This document shows positions 33,486 through 46,976 of a DNA stretch of 64,000 nucleotides, piece by piece. The stretch lies in contig NC_036460.1 in the NCBI RefSeq assembly GCF_002775205.1, positions 906,001 to 970,000 on the forward strand, given 5' to 3'. This DNA comes from Xiphophorus maculatus. Its lineage: Eukaryota; Chordata; Actinopteri; Cyprinodontiformes; Poeciliidae. Each line of letters starts with the position of its first letter. The stretch's first letter is position 1. Both the position numbers and the translations under genes were made by a program. The notes under the pieces are model-generated. The model worked only from the letters and a program-made list of their open reading frames with translations. It had not been told where the DNA came from and did no database searches.

Positions 33486-36400
33486 CTGTGGAGAAGAGAA
33501 GGGTGAGGAGAGAGGGGGGAGAGGAACAGATGGTTAATAGTCTGAATCGACACCACGGACACTCAATTAGTCTCGACTAGGCCGTGCTTTGAATGTGGAA
33601 TGAAGGGAGGATCTCGACAGGGAATGCAATGCAATTACGATGTTTCCAGAACAAGTGACACTTGGAGAAGTTAAAGCTCGGTGTGTGAACACGCCGACTC
33701 TGTCCTCCTTTCCTCTCAGAAAGTCAGGAACAGTGTTGGGAATCAGCCTGAAGGAGTCGTTTCTCTGCGGCTAAACCCAGGAAGACCTGCAGCGGGTTTC
33801 CTGAGTAAAACAGGATCGACTGTCGGATCTTTATTAAACCTACGTCAAAGTGCTGCTGCTGGTCGATCTGTTACGACCCAGAACCGTTGCCAGTCGTTAG
33901 CTTCGGCCCAAAATGATGACCTGCTGTTTCACCAAACAGTCAATCACGAGGAAAGCGGCTGATTTGATCCATCAACAGTAAATTGGGATCTAAAAACATA
34001 TGTACTCTCTATGGAAATAAGTCAGTAGATTAATCAATCCATGAATCAATTTTAGATACTCCTGATCTCAGCAGGAACCGCTGGTCCACAAAGTCCTTCC
34101 TTACATTTCTACCAGCTAGAGGACAGCAGCGTTTCCCAGCCCTAGAACCCTGCAGGTTTTAGATGTTTCCCTGATTTAACACACTGGATTCAGCTGATTG
34201 CAGCTCAACAAAAGCCTGTTAATCAGCCATCAATTAAAATCAAAGCACATTTAAGACATTCAGGGCATGGTGGCTTCAGGAGCGGGGAGGGAAACGCTGA
34301 GCTACAGGGGGAAGGACAGTCTATCAAATAGTTACTGGGAATTATTGGCAAATGAAAGACTGATGAAGTGACCATCAGACATCCTCAGTCTGTCAGGGGA
34401 GTGAAGGATTAGAGGAAGGTGAAAGGTCAGTTTGTAGCTACGCAGCTGGATCCAGTCAATCTGAAGGTAGTTTGGACCACAGTCACCGACAAACTGGAAA
34501 CACTGGAGGACTGAAGCTCTGAGGTGTGGAAGGCACAGTCAGTCAGTCAGTCAGTCAGTCAGTCAGTCAGTAACAGACCTGAGGTTTGGCTCGGTCCGGG
34601 ATTCTGGAGTCCTGCAATCGGTCCAATTGAGATCTGAAGTGTCTAAAAAGTCTCCGTCTCTAGGGGTCGGGTGTTTGTAGACTAAACTGTCCCGGTTCTT
34701 TCTGGAGGACTGACACGTCCTGCAGAGGAGCAACGACCACCGGCTCTTCTGGCGGGAATTGAACCTTTTCCTCCCGGCTTGTTGGTAAAGTGAACTCTTC
34801 CCTGAGTCCCTCATTTCTGCCTCTGTCTGCAGGCGGCCTGTTTGCTTCGAGCAGAAGATGCTCCGCCACTCTCCGTAAGCAGTGGTAGTAGCAGCGCCTG
34901 AATGAATGAATCAGAGGCTGATGAGTCACGCGCCGGGCGAGCACCGTCTGTCTGACGGAGGTGAGAAAGGGAAGCCGCCTGCAGCAGGGAGGCTCTCAGG
35001 TGGAGACGAGCGGCGGGGCTGTAAACACATCCATCACATGCTCCAGATAATCCCACAGTGCCTGAGCGGCTCCATCGCTCAGCGGCTGCTCTGCCTTCCT
35101 GTTGACGGTTGACTGGTTTGCTGTTTCACAGGCTGATTTACGGCCTGACTGAGGCAGAAACACTGAAACGCCTCCAATTCGTCGTTGTTTGGGTTGTAAA
35201 TGGAGCATTTTCAGAGTGGATGCTGAATCATGACTCAGCAAAGAAGATTCTTCAAGCAGACAAACGCCAGTTCTCTTCCTGCAGCTGCGTTGTTTCAGTG
35301 AGACGACATGGACGACGCTCAGCAGAACAGCTGTTGATCGGACATGTTTCCATCCAGCTAGCATGCTAATTTGGAGCAAACCTTTAAAGTGTCACAAGAC
35401 CAAAAACGCTCAGGAAGCAAGGCATGTTAGGAAAGGTGAAAGTTTTCCGTCACTCGGAGCAAACACAACACACAGGACCCAACAGCAACAAAGTTGAACA
35501 ACTGTCCAGTGTTACGTTGCTAGCCCACGTCTATGTGTTTGAATGTTGCTGGAGGACGGCTAGCAGCTCATAGATCCATAGGGAGGAAAGGAGAGCGCGA
35601 AGTCGCCTCCTGTGTATTGAGACTGTTAGCCGCGTTTCTGTCTGATGGTTTGGAGCGAATCCACCAGTTATGTTTGTGGGGTTAGGGTTAGGGTTAGTGC
35701 TGGGACAAACAGGAAGTAAAGATTGCTAGCTAGCATGGAGCATACATCGCAGAAGAATGGAGATGACTTCAGGAATGCGTTGCTATCTTCCTGTCAAATG
35801 CTTCCTGCTTTTCGACGCGGTTTGGAGCATTACGGGAAGGTCTGGGGAAACGCTGATCAGCTGATTGGTCATGTGAGGTAAACATTATAAAAATTGCCTG
35901 CAAGTTTGGTGCCTCTGGGAAGGCGCAGATCCTGCAGTGGATGGGAGCATCCACCGACTTCTTTAGTGTTTCCATCCATCATCCAACACGTTTATCCCTG
36001 GTGGGGCCGCCAGGGGGCTGGTGCCTCTCTCCAGGGGTCAAAGGGCAAGAGGCGGGGTCACATAGACAGGAAATGTGTTTCCATCCATTTACTTCCCAAG
36101 CAAAGGCTAAAACTTTTGTAGCTCCTCGCGTCAGCTGCTGCAGTTCTGTGGATTATTTTATTTATTAATGTAACAAAATAATCAGCCCAAAGATGATGTC
36201 ATAACTCAGACTATGACGCCATAGATTTGCTCCATAAGCTGCATCAGATCATTAGAGAGGCTGACCCTGGATATTAATCGGTTATTAAGCAGCAGAGCCC
36301 CCCACCCCCCTCCCCTGGTTTGGGTTTTGTGCGTCTTGGCAGACGGTGATTGGCTGCAGCGTCAGATGTGAGGCTGAAGCCCTGAGGTGTTGAAGCTCCA

Positions 36401-36900
36401 TCAGACGGAGGACAAAATGGAGGGAGGGCGATGAAGAGGAGGATGATGAAGAGGAGGAGGAGTGGTGCAGACATGGGCTGATTGCGAATCGTCTGTTTTC
36501 CTGTCGTCTGTCTGGTTTTCTTCACCTCCGTCTGGTTTCCTCCTCTTCCTCTCATTTCTCTTCACAAATGTCTCATCTTTTCCTTCCATCTCCTCTCCTC
36601 TTCCTCTTCCTCTTCCTCTCTTCCTCCAGTTTTTATAAGCCGTTTAATTCGGCTGCAGATATGAACTCTGATGTTTTTATCATTATTAACCCAGAACTGA
36701 TCAAGGTCACATCACAGCTTCTGCTAACAGGTTGGAACCAGATCCAGCCAGAGCCGCCAGCTGCAGCGCCCCCTGCAGGACTAAACCGGTACCGAGGTCC
36801 AGTTCCCTGCACAGCCCACATGAGAGCAGAACCAGCGGTGCTGATCCAGTCCAGCAGTTTTTCACTGTGAGCATGTTACAGCTAACAGCTGCTAAGTGCT
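33486..36900. other. Probable first intron of the scaffold gene, no exons recognised
   Basis: Contains a CAGT microsatellite (about 34535-34570) and three copies of the telomere-like GTTAGG at about 35677-35697. Many open frames, none with family resemblance. Confidence 0.35.
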
Positions 36901-36963
36901 GAATGAATGAATGAATGAATGAATGAATGAATGAATGAATGAATGAATGAATGAATGAATGAA
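36901..36963. repeat. (GAAT)n microsatellite
   Basis: About 16 uninterrupted GAAT units. Confidence 0.97.
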
Positions 36964-37895
36964 GCTGATTCAGGAGGAACTCGGCTGATGGACTCAAACT
37001 GAGGTGAATTTTCCTTCAGTGTAAAAACTAAGGCAAACGGGAAAAAACACGCTGCAAAAAATGACTGAAAATGCTGCAATGAAAGAAAATAGAAACAAAA
37101 TGGTACAAACAGAAAAACAGCACAAAATCTTTCACAAACACAAATCCTCCAAACCAACTTTTACAGTATTTGATATGAGCAGCATATTTAGAGCTCCCCC
37201 TGGTGGCCTGGAGGTGAGTGTTATATTTCTGTTTGTGACATTTCCTCCCTTGCTTCCGATGGCTGCAGCATTTTTCTGTTACATTTTGTTCACTGTTTGA
37301 ACCTGTCAGCCACCGTACATAATGACCCCAAACCTCTTGTAGAACTGGTTTCTTACTGGTTCTGTGCAGCTCAGAACCAGTTTGTCTCTGTAGAGGAGAA
37401 ACGTCTTGCCCTCATTCTGACTGATAACTTTCTGACCACCAGAGGGCGACATGGAGCAGCAGTCCAGACAGTCACATGATCAAGTGAACGAGGAAACGGT
37501 ACAGTCATAGAAAAGTAACAACCCGGTCCAGATGCAGCAGAACTCTGTGGACGTCATGACACTGATCCCAGTATAAACACACCAGTCAGAACTGGGAAGA
37601 GTGGAAGAGAATCAAACCAACATGGCGGGACCTGATGGTCCATTAGCTCCGCTTCACTCACTCAGGTTTACAACATGGCTGCAGCTTCAGAGCCGTCCTG
37701 CTTCAAGTTGATCCAGTAGCAGCAATTATTTCAGAGCTAACTAGTTAGCTAGCTAACTAAATAATTAGCTTAGAGATACTCAGATTAACTAAAAGTTTAG
37801 TTTGAAGCTGTGACATTTATAACTATCACGATTAACATGATGACAACATGGTTTAAATTAGGAACTGGTTTTACTGGTTAAGGGTCAGGGTAGAC

Positions 37896-38123
37896 TAAGG
37901 GGGGGCAACTCCAGGCCTGGAGGGCCTAAAGGTCTCCTGCAACTTTTAGATGCATCTCCACTTCAACACACCTGAGTCAAATAATGAGGTTGTTAGCAGG
38001 ACTCTGGAGAACCTGACTGCACTGAGGAGGAGATTCAGCTGTTGGATTTAAATGTGTTGGACCAGAGAGACATCTGAGAGTTACAGGACGCCGAACCTCC
38101 AGGACCAGGACTGCCCACCCCTG
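37896..38123. mobile_element. hAT-like MITE with perfect 8-bp target duplication
   Basis: Ends are related inverted repeats (GGGGGGCAACTCCAGGCCTG left; CAGGGGTGGGCAGTCCTGG read inward from the right). Flanked by GGGTAGAC at 37888-37895 and 38124-38131. Internal text (GCAACTTTTAGATGCATCTC) is related to the MITEs at 1656 and 25006. Confidence 0.88.
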
Positions 38124-38521
38124 GGGTAGACGGTGATTCTTGCTCTGTGGTTTGGTGATTTGCTGGTGTGTCTCTCTCTGTGATGAGCATCGTCTCGCTC
38201 CATGCAGATAAACAGTTTGTTGCTGTTGTTGCTGCGGATTAAACCTGATGCTGCAGATTGACCTCTGAGAACCCGCAGGCCTTTTAGTGTGAAGGTATTA
38301 GAGAGCTTTAATCTGCAGCAGCAGAGCAGTCCGCTCCAGCTGGATCCAGTCCAGGAGGCCGCACAAACCGCCTGCTAGCGCTGCTGCTGCACGTCTACGC
38401 TTATATTTCTATGTTCTCCGCTGCCTCAGAGTCCATAAGAACTAGAGAACAACAGACTGCTGTGGTTTAACTGCTGCCATCCCACTGGAGGAGGAATTAA
38501 CACAACGGACTCCTGTTCCTA

Positions 38522-38523
<2 letters not shown>

Positions 38524-38598
<75 letters not shown>
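38524..38598. repeat. (CA)n microsatellite
   Basis: Uninterrupted CA repeat of about 75 bp. Confidence 0.97.
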
Positions 38599-38601
<3 letters not shown>

Positions 38602-41600
38602 GCAGCTGAAGTTAAACAGATGAGTTTCTGTCTGGGGATGAAATCGGAGGTTTGCACCACATCAGGCTGAATTTTTAGAGAATAAAACTTTAACTAAAGT
38701 TAAAAACGTTTTGAACTAAACTCTAAAGATAAAGTTCAGTTAAAAAAAATTGATCTTGGTAAAAAATTCTATATTTTTATCTCTAATTTCAGAAAGAGAA
38801 ACTATAAATCTTGTGGTTGTGGCTCACAGAGAATAAAAACATCAGAATATGATCCCAGATCAATAAATGTTTTAGACAGGATGGTCGTCTGACATCACTT
38901 CCTGCTCTGGGCTCCTTTTGCAGGAAATATTGGCTGCAGTTATCTCCATTGCTAGTTCAACTTTAGCCACAATTTTTCCTTCCACTCAACTTTCTATAAA
39001 TATTAATAGTGATTCTTTCTGGAGCTGTAATTGTATAAAACAGAACTCAAAGATGAAATCATCTCATGAAATAGTTCATATTTCAGCAGAACATATACTG
39101 AATGTTCTGACCCGATCCACTTCCTGGATGAAATGAGCTCCTGCAGGCCGGCGTCATGGAAACTGTTTGTTAAAACGATCTGGTCCGATCTCTGCGGTCA
39201 GCGCCACGCGTCTCGCCTACAGCGACCTCTGACCCCGGAACTCACCTCCATCGTTTAGATCAAACCACAAAATTCAGACTCTTCTTTAACCGCTAGCTGT
39301 TAGCTGTTAGCCGCTAGCCGGATGTGATCTTCTTATGTTCTTTACGTTATTAAATGTTGTGGATAAATTTCAGATTAAAACTCTTTTAAAAACAAGCTTC
39401 GACTTTAATCTCACATTTCTTTAAGGTTCTGATTTAAAAGTTTGAGTTTTCATTGAGTATAAGCAGAAAAATCATCATAAAATGATCATGAAAACAATAT
39501 AAACTATCATTTGTTTCACAGCATTTAGAGTTTTGGGTTGAAATTTGTCATCATTTAGGAGAAAATCATGGATCAATCAGATTTTAAGATGTTTTTTTTA
39601 TATTGAATCATAAAATGTTTAATTACAAAAACTGAAATTATTTACATTAGGTGGATTAGTTTCCTTAACTTGTGATTTTGGTTTTTCCTGAATGTTTTTA
39701 TTCAGTTTAAATCAAATTAATCTCTAATTTACTGCTTCTTCCAGATGATGGTGAAAACGTTAGGATTGGATTAGGCCAGATTACGCTCTGAATATTCAGT
39801 GCAGAGTTTCCTGTCAGACTTCCTGCTTCTGCCTGTGAACTTTGACCCTCACCTGCTTTCCTCCTGTTTTTACCAATTAGCGGCGCTCCAGTGTTCCCAT
39901 CAGGCCCAGTTTAAAGGAACAGTGTTTTCCTCCATAGTGGCGTCATTATCAGAGCCCGGATCCAACAGAGGCCCCTTCATCACGCTGCCCTCCTCCTCCT
40001 CACTCTCACACAGTCAGGCCTTTATCTGCCATCATGTGCTCGCCTCTCTGTCCTGCAGCCTGACCCGGTTTCCCTGCGTTCGCGGCGGGGAGGAACGGCT
40101 GATTTGGGAAGCTGGCGCAGCGTCGCATGGCCGCAGCTTAACGCTGATTTGATGTTATCTCTTAAGTCGTTCTGCAGAGGTTTGGCTCAGAAATCTGTCC
40201 GGCTGCAGAGGCCGGTTGACAGTCACGAGGATCCGAACCAACAGAGGTGAACTCTGAATTAATCTGCTGTTTTATTTCTCTGAGAAAACTTCAGCTAACA
40301 GAGCAACTGTTGACTGACAGCAGCAGTCAGAAACGATTGGATAAACATCCGAATCAAAGATCTGGAGGAAAACCTGATAAAAGGAAACCAAGGAAATCGG
40401 AAACATTTCAGATGAATTTACCAGCAACGCCTCGGCTCACATTCAACAACCAAACGCCAAGTTCTTCATTTTCTCATTCAGGTGTCACTGAGAGGAATCT
40501 TTAGACAAATCATCAAGTTAATTGAATCTTTTCCCCTGTATTTTTGATATTCTGAATAATTTTCATAAAAACTCTAGTTGAATTTTTTTCTTGAATCCGT
40601 TTTTGCTCTTTTTTTTTTTAGCTAAAAACCTGGAGAGGTTTCTATGGAAGACTAAAGAGTTCACTGACATCTTTTTTTAAAAGGTTATTTTATTTTAAAA
40701 AGTGATTAAATGAAATAAATGTCTAATATTTTATATGATAATAACTCTTGGGGTAACAGGCTAAAGGCTCCCAGTTCATTTTGTTTCCCTGTTTTTATTT
40801 CTTCCTTCTGTTTTGCCTCTGAAGCACATGGGATTATTTCTCATGGAAGTTAAAAAATTCTATGTTTGCTCAAGATAAATATCATAAGAACAGAAAAGAA
40901 TAATCTAACTGAATTATATATTTTCTGAAGACTTTATATTTCATAATTTATTTCCTCATTTGTGCTAGCTGGCAGATTATGAACAACAAGAATTAATTTT
41001 GGAGTTTTTGTTTTTTCACATCAGACTGTGAATAGTTTAGATCATTAATTCTCAAAGCCACTAATATAAAAACGTTGAGTGTAAATTAACTCCTGGTTGC
41101 TAAGTAACGGCTAAAAGTTTGAAAAACCCCAATGAACAGCAAGATCCAGAAACCAAGATCCTGTCAGTTTTTAACAGAACCGGTCGGGTCAGAACCAGTC
41201 CTTAACTGGTTGGTTACTGGTTCCTAGGTTAGCATGTTTGCAGCCGGCTAGCTAACCGAGCTAACGGGCTAGCATCAGCACTGAGTGTTACTCTAGAAAA
41301 AGCAGAAAACTAAAATCTGTTACTCATAACGAGCATGTTGAGTTGATCACTAGAGTAAAGTCAGCATGAGGTCGTTTCCCGTCCGTTTGGGTCGGGAGCG
41401 GCGCTGGTGCCTGTTCTGCTGACCCCGGGTCACCTGGACAGGTGGGTTCTCTGTTTCTGCTCATTTACATTTAAATTCAACTCCCTGTTTTCTGCCTTGC
41501 TGAGCGCGCTCAGATCAGATCCCATTAAAGCAAACAGACATCCCCACATCATGATGCTGCCACCACCATGGATCCTGCTTTCTGATTAGGAGACTAATGA

Positions 41601-43690
41601 AGCCATCCAGTTGCCCTTTATTTTGGGGCAGCAGCATTAAGGGGTGCTGACAGACATTATGACTGTCTGTCAGCTGAGATCAGAAATGATGCTGCAGCAA
41701 TAAATGTGTGAAATCATCTGTTCTCTGGGTTGCCGGTTTGAATCCGTCCTGATGAGCATCACACTCATCGATCTGTGTTCACTCCAGCGCTCTGACTGAG
41801 GTGATAAAAATATGATCAGATTATGTAAACTGGTAATCTGAGGATTATTCTGGGCTGCTGTGTATCTGATCGCGTCAGGAAAACACGCCTGACCTCTGGA
41901 AGTTCACATTCCTGCTCACAGCGATAAACCTGCAAATTTAAGGAGACCCTCATGATCCACATGTGATGAGAAAACAGCAACAATCCGGCCCTTGTGCTCC
42001 ACATTTCGTCCTTTCCACGAGTTTTCCATATTTTCCAATTATTGGTCTCTCCATGCTCCTCCTCATCTCTCTGATCGTTTTCCCGTCTCCGTCTTCATCC
42101 TCCCCCGTCCTTCCTGTCCTCGTTCCTCACATCATTCATTTCTTCATGTCTGCTTCGGCCCATTAACCGGGCCAATTAGAACCAGAACCAGAAGCATAAA
42201 CTGGAGAAACTGGGACAGCGACGTCCTGCAACCGGCTGGAAATGAGACCTGGAGCTTCGTGTCAAATGTTCAGGAGAAATAATCCACAGCAGGCCGGTTA
42301 GGGTTCGCTGTCAGAGGTCAGAGGTCAGATGGGCACACAGCCCTACAACTACACATCCCAGAATGCACTGGGAGCTTCTCTCTTCTCTGATGTTAAATGG
42401 AAATCACAGCAAGTTTATTTTTCTAATCGCATTCATACGACACAATAAAACAAGAAACTACATTACCAATCAGACTCAAGGCGTGGACCTTTGACCCTTG
42501 ACCTGAGGAGTCTGGATGGTTCCGACCTGAACCTGCAGTGTTTCCTGCTGCAGACCGTCTGGAGCTGAAACCGGCGCCGGCTTGACGCTCCACTGAGACC
42601 TGGGGGCGTGGCCTCTGCTGAGGTTGGAAACGACCAATCGCTAATGTTTAGCCGTGACACATGGAGAGGCTACCAAGCTAACAGGAAGTTAAACAACCCC
42701 AACTTCTCTGCCTGGAGGAAAATGTCGTGATCGTTCCTCCTGCTCTTCCTTGGAGGTGTGGCCAACGCGGACTGAACGGCTCCGTTCTCTTCCTGATGCT
42801 AAGCTACAACCACAAGGCGTCGGTCACATCTCCTGCTTCTGTCCTGTGATTGGCTGGTTGAAACCCGTCCAGAGAAATTCAGCTCAATGGGAGAAATCCC
42901 AGAGAGATGGGAGATGAGAATTGAGTGCAACTGTTTCAGAAAGCAACAATCTGGAGTTTATGGATCAAACGGATCCGGTTCATTTCCCTCCAATAGAAAC
43001 CAATCTGAAAAAACGACGAGTTCTGACCCGGCTGTGACAAAGAAACATTTAATCTGCCTGGAAGTGATGTCATAATCTGTAATCTGAGCGCGGAGCGGCA
43101 GACGGGGCCCTGAGGGACCCCACAGGCTTCAGCTCTACTAACCAGACCCCCGCTGTGTGCAGGGGCCCACATCATGCCACCTCTTCCACCAACGCTGCCA
43201 GCTGATGTCCTGCTGGGGCCCCCGGAGGGCTGCCTGGCAGCGCGGGGCCCCCAGGGGCCCCAGCAGAAACCGGCTGAGGGAGGGAAGCTGCCTCAGGTGT
43301 TTTCTGTCTGCTGGTTTCCCTCTGAAGATTGTCGTCATTTTTCTCAGATGAAACTTCGAGTTTCATCTTTTGGGTCATCTGGACTCAAAGGTCAAAGTTC
43401 ACAGAGAAACCTGGACCAGGAAGACTGTGATTGGTCCTCCTGTCCTTTGTTTATTTATCTGTTTGTTTGTTTATTTACGTCACAGTAGAGTGGGGGGGAG
43501 GGAAGGGCGCCCCCGATGCCAGCAAGAGAGGGGAGCCAGAGCGCATGCGCCACACAGCAGGTGCTTCAGCAGGAGCTAATCTGCATTGCTAATGACCTCC
43601 CCCCCTCCCCCCCCCGCATCTTGGGGTGAGGAACCTCCTAATATGGCGACATGTTTTCACCCGGAAACACAAACACTGAGGAAAAATAAA
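38599..43690. other. Long non-coding stretch, nothing recognised
   Basis: Mostly unique sequence. A Tc1-like scrap (CATGATGCTGCCACCACCATG-type text) lies near 41550-41575. No exon of a known family is visible. If the CpG island to the right is the promoter of the scaffold gene, this would be its first intron. Confidence 0.35.
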
Positions 43691-43699
43691 AAATTCATC

Positions 43700-44640
43700 A
43701 GGTCCTGATTCTCGCCATTCCCGGATGGAGGGCTCGGTTCGGTTCGGGTCCCAGCAGCCCGCGCTGCTCCAGCCTGACCTCCTTTCCGGCAGGCTGGGAT
43801 GGATCCCGCCATGTGCGTGTTTCTTGCACGCGCCTCCGGGTTTCGCGCCGCTCCCGGTTCATTCCTGGTTATTGTTGTTATTGTGTCTGTCCACGCACGT
43901 AAACAACTCCACGCGCCGTGGGGTTCTGCTCCCATTCTCCAGACGGGACGCGCGCGCGCGCGCCAGCTGAGGCAGGTTTTCCGCTCGGTGCGTTTCTGGG
44001 GAAATATTCCAGAGGAATATTCCCAAATATTCCCGATGAGCCCATGCACGTGACTCTGTTGCTCCACATCACGGAGCAGCCGCGCGCGCCGAACCGCTGG
44101 ACCAGAACCTGCAGAACCTGTGAGATCCGACCCGACAGAGACCCCGAACCGCCGCAGCGGGTCCGCCGCACCGTTAGCGGCTAATTACCCGCGTCAACCT
44201 GCAGCCAGCCGCTCACAGAGCCGCAAACAAAGAGCCGCAGACAGGGTGGATGAGCGGATGGATGGATAGATGGACGGATGAAGGGTTGGATGGATGAATA
44301 AATGGATGATGGATGGATGAATAGATGAAGAAAACAGAACCAACCTCCTTCTGCTCGGTGCGTAAATCCGTCTCCAGGCGCGCACAGCTCGGTAATGAGC
44401 TTGTTGTGTTGGACGCAAAAAGACGCTGCTGGCGCTAAATCCTCCCACCGCCCCCTCCCCTCTCCCCCCCGCTCCCCCCTCTGATCTGCTCTCTCCTGCG
44501 CGCTCACGTGCGCGTGCGTCGTCCTCTCTCTTTCTCTCTCAGCCAATTGTGTGACTCGAAATTGGCGGGACGATGGCAGGTCCCTCAACGCTCGCGCACG
44601 CGTACCAGACGTACTGGCGTATGGTTGCCCCTAGCAACCA
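43700..44640. promoter_or_regulatory. CpG island, candidate promoter
   Basis: Dense CG dinucleotides (for example a run of CG repeats at 43948-43962 and clusters at 44077-44180 and 44495-44612) in an otherwise CpG-poor region. It includes an E2F-like TTGGCGGGA (about 44563-44571), a CACGTGCGCGTGCG stretch and an RFX X-box. No coding exon is seen nearby. It could be the distal promoter of the minus-strand scaffold gene, or of an unseen non-coding transcript. Confidence 0.55.
44623..44639. promoter_or_regulatory. RFX X-box
   Basis: GGTTGCCCCTAGCAACC is an inverted repeat matching the RFX consensus (GTTGCC-N-RGCAAC). It lies at the edge of the CpG island and next to C- and G-runs. Confidence 0.6.
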
Positions 44641-44786
44641 TCAAGCCCCCACCCCCGCGCCTTCCCCCCCCCGCGCCTTAATCCCCCCTCCCCCCACGCT
44701 TTGAGGGAGGCGTGAAGGAGAGGACGGGGTTAAATTTACAGGAGAAATGGAGGAAAGCGCTTCAAGTTTATAACAAGAAAAAAGAG

Positions 44787-44836
44787 GGAGGGGGGCAAGA
44801 GGGGGGGGGGGTGATCCGTGGGGGGGGGGGGGGGGT
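44787..44836. repeat. G-run cluster (G-quadruplex-prone)
   Basis: Several runs of 6 to 15 G within 50 bp, shortly after a C-rich stretch at 44645-44695. Confidence 0.8.
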
Positions 44837-46106
44837 GGATTGGGGTAACAAAGGCAACCAGCAGCAGAGAGTCTACGCGCCAGCAGCTTAGTGCCCCTGT
44901 GGAGCCGCCTTTGTTCTGCCCCAATGTGGGGGTGAGGGGCAGGAACAATGGCGCAACACTGGGAGGGGGGGCAGAAGGAGAGGGGGGTGACGCATCTTCA
45001 GTTGGAAAAACCCAAAAAGTTTTGTTCTGGTCCAGTAAAACCCTCAGTGTTCCTGCAGTAGATCCAGTCATCCATTAGATCCACTGATCCCTGACTGGGC
45101 CCAACCGGGTTAGCCAGGACCGGTGGCTAACACCTGGCTAACTCTTCTGCTAGCTCGGTTGCTAACTGTTCCAGATAAACATGAGCCTAACATGAAGCTA
45201 GTCTCGGCGCTGAGTCACGTGGATTCAAACAGAACCTGAAGGAACCGCAGCTGGTGACCCGTCTGGAACCAGTCACCTGTCCCAGTTGGACTGGTTGGAC
45301 TGGATAACAGACTGGGACTCAATCCAAAGGTTGTGGGTTTGACTCCAACTTCACAGGTTGATGAGCTCCTGGGGAAAACCCCAAGTGGATGGATGATTAA
45401 TCTCTGCACACAACTTGTGGAAGTGGGGGAGGTCAGAGGTCATCCAGATGAGAGGGTTTCAGGTCTTTCTCCTCTGTAGTGGTGCCCATTCTGATTGGCT
45501 GCCACTAGGAAACTTAGCAACACACGTGCACCAAAGCAGAGTGCTAGCTAGCATTAGCTTTGGAGACTCAGTGCAAACATGTTCAATACACAGCTGAAGT
45601 TTGCTTCTGATTGAATTCTGATTCAGCACTGGATGACCAGCCTAGCGATGCTAGTTGTTAGCCACTGAGGTAACTTTGCTGGTCCCGTTATCCTCACACT
45701 GGGCCATGAATCTGAGTGGACTGGCCTCCAGAACCAGAACCAGAATGTTTGGGCCTCCTGGAAGCTGCTGAACCCGTTCTAACCGATGATGTTTGTAATG
45801 TTCCTTTAAATACGTCCAGGACCCAGTGACTGGTTCTGACCCAGTGTGTTACCATGGTTACAGCAGTCCCTAGGCTCGAGTGAAACGAGAGCGGTTCCCT
45901 GAAACCAGTACAAACATTTTCCAGTTATCAATCCAGCTTCATCCATGGAGAACGGATCAGCCCAGTTTGAAGAGCTACTGGTTCACCAGTAAGCCCAGTT
46001 TGCCCCAGTATGGCCTCCCATTTGGGTCGGAGGAGGCAGAGCAGAACCAGAGCTTTGGTTCTTCCCACTAATCAGTGTGAGGTGAGGGCTAATTAGGCTG
46101 CAACAA
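44837..46106. other. Spacer, nothing recognised
   Basis: Unique sequence; no exon of a known family seen. Confidence 0.3.
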
Positions 46107-46278
<172 letters not shown>

Positions 46279-46400
46279 CCTTCAGGGAGACATGTTTCAT
46301 CTTTAAAATGTCCATCCTGCTCCAGTGTCTGTCTGTCTGTACAGATGGATAGATGGATGTAACCAGGTGTTTACGAGCTCAGAGGCTCTGGTGACATCAA

Positions 46401-46410
46401 GGTGTGTGTG

Positions 46411-46464
<54 letters not shown>
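46401..46464. repeat. (TG)n microsatellite
   Basis: TG repeat of about 60 bp. With the CA array 125 bp upstream it could form an inverted pair. Confidence 0.97.
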
Positions 46465-46465
<1 letters not shown>

Positions 46466-46976
46466 ATGATTGAACAGGCCAAACCACAGCAGACAGAAAG
46501 GAAGGCAGATCAGCGAAACAGAGTGAAAGCAGCGAGACGGAGCATCGATCTGACACCAACCTGGACAGGTCACCATCCAGAGAGGAAGAGGAGGAAGAAG
46601 AGGAAATAGTTTCTGTGTCTCTGCCATCATTTGTGTTCCACAGGAAGTTGATGTTTCATCACCTCCTCTTTTCTTCCACCCTTGTCCCTGGTGGAGTCAG
46701 GAGGTGCTGGTGTCTCTCCAGTGAGACATTTCGGGCAAGAGGCGGGCTCACCTGGACGGGTCTGCAGATTTTCTCATCACAAATGGAAATTTTAACGGTA
46801 TGATGTAATTCCTGCAAACCGTTTTCTCTCATGTTCCCATTTCTACTTCAGATTTCTGTGTCTCTTGGGTTAGGGTTAGGGTTGGTAGGGTTCTTGAACG
46901 TTACAATTCACAAAACCTTTCATCATCCATAGTTTGCATCACAGCATCGATATAACTGCAGAATCATGCTACATGA

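Noticed and set aside
35677-35697. Interstitial telomere repeat (also near 46867)
   Set aside because: Only about three GGGTTA units; too short to claim a telomeric origin.
41533-41580. Tc1 transposon copy
   Set aside because: Only a short phrase resembling the Tc1 transposase region; a similar scrap near 62662 is shorter still. Too little to annotate as an element.
43657-44588. Coding genes in the CpG island (135-136 codon frames)
   Set aside because: Open frames expected from high GC content; no conserved motif, and frames are present on both strands.
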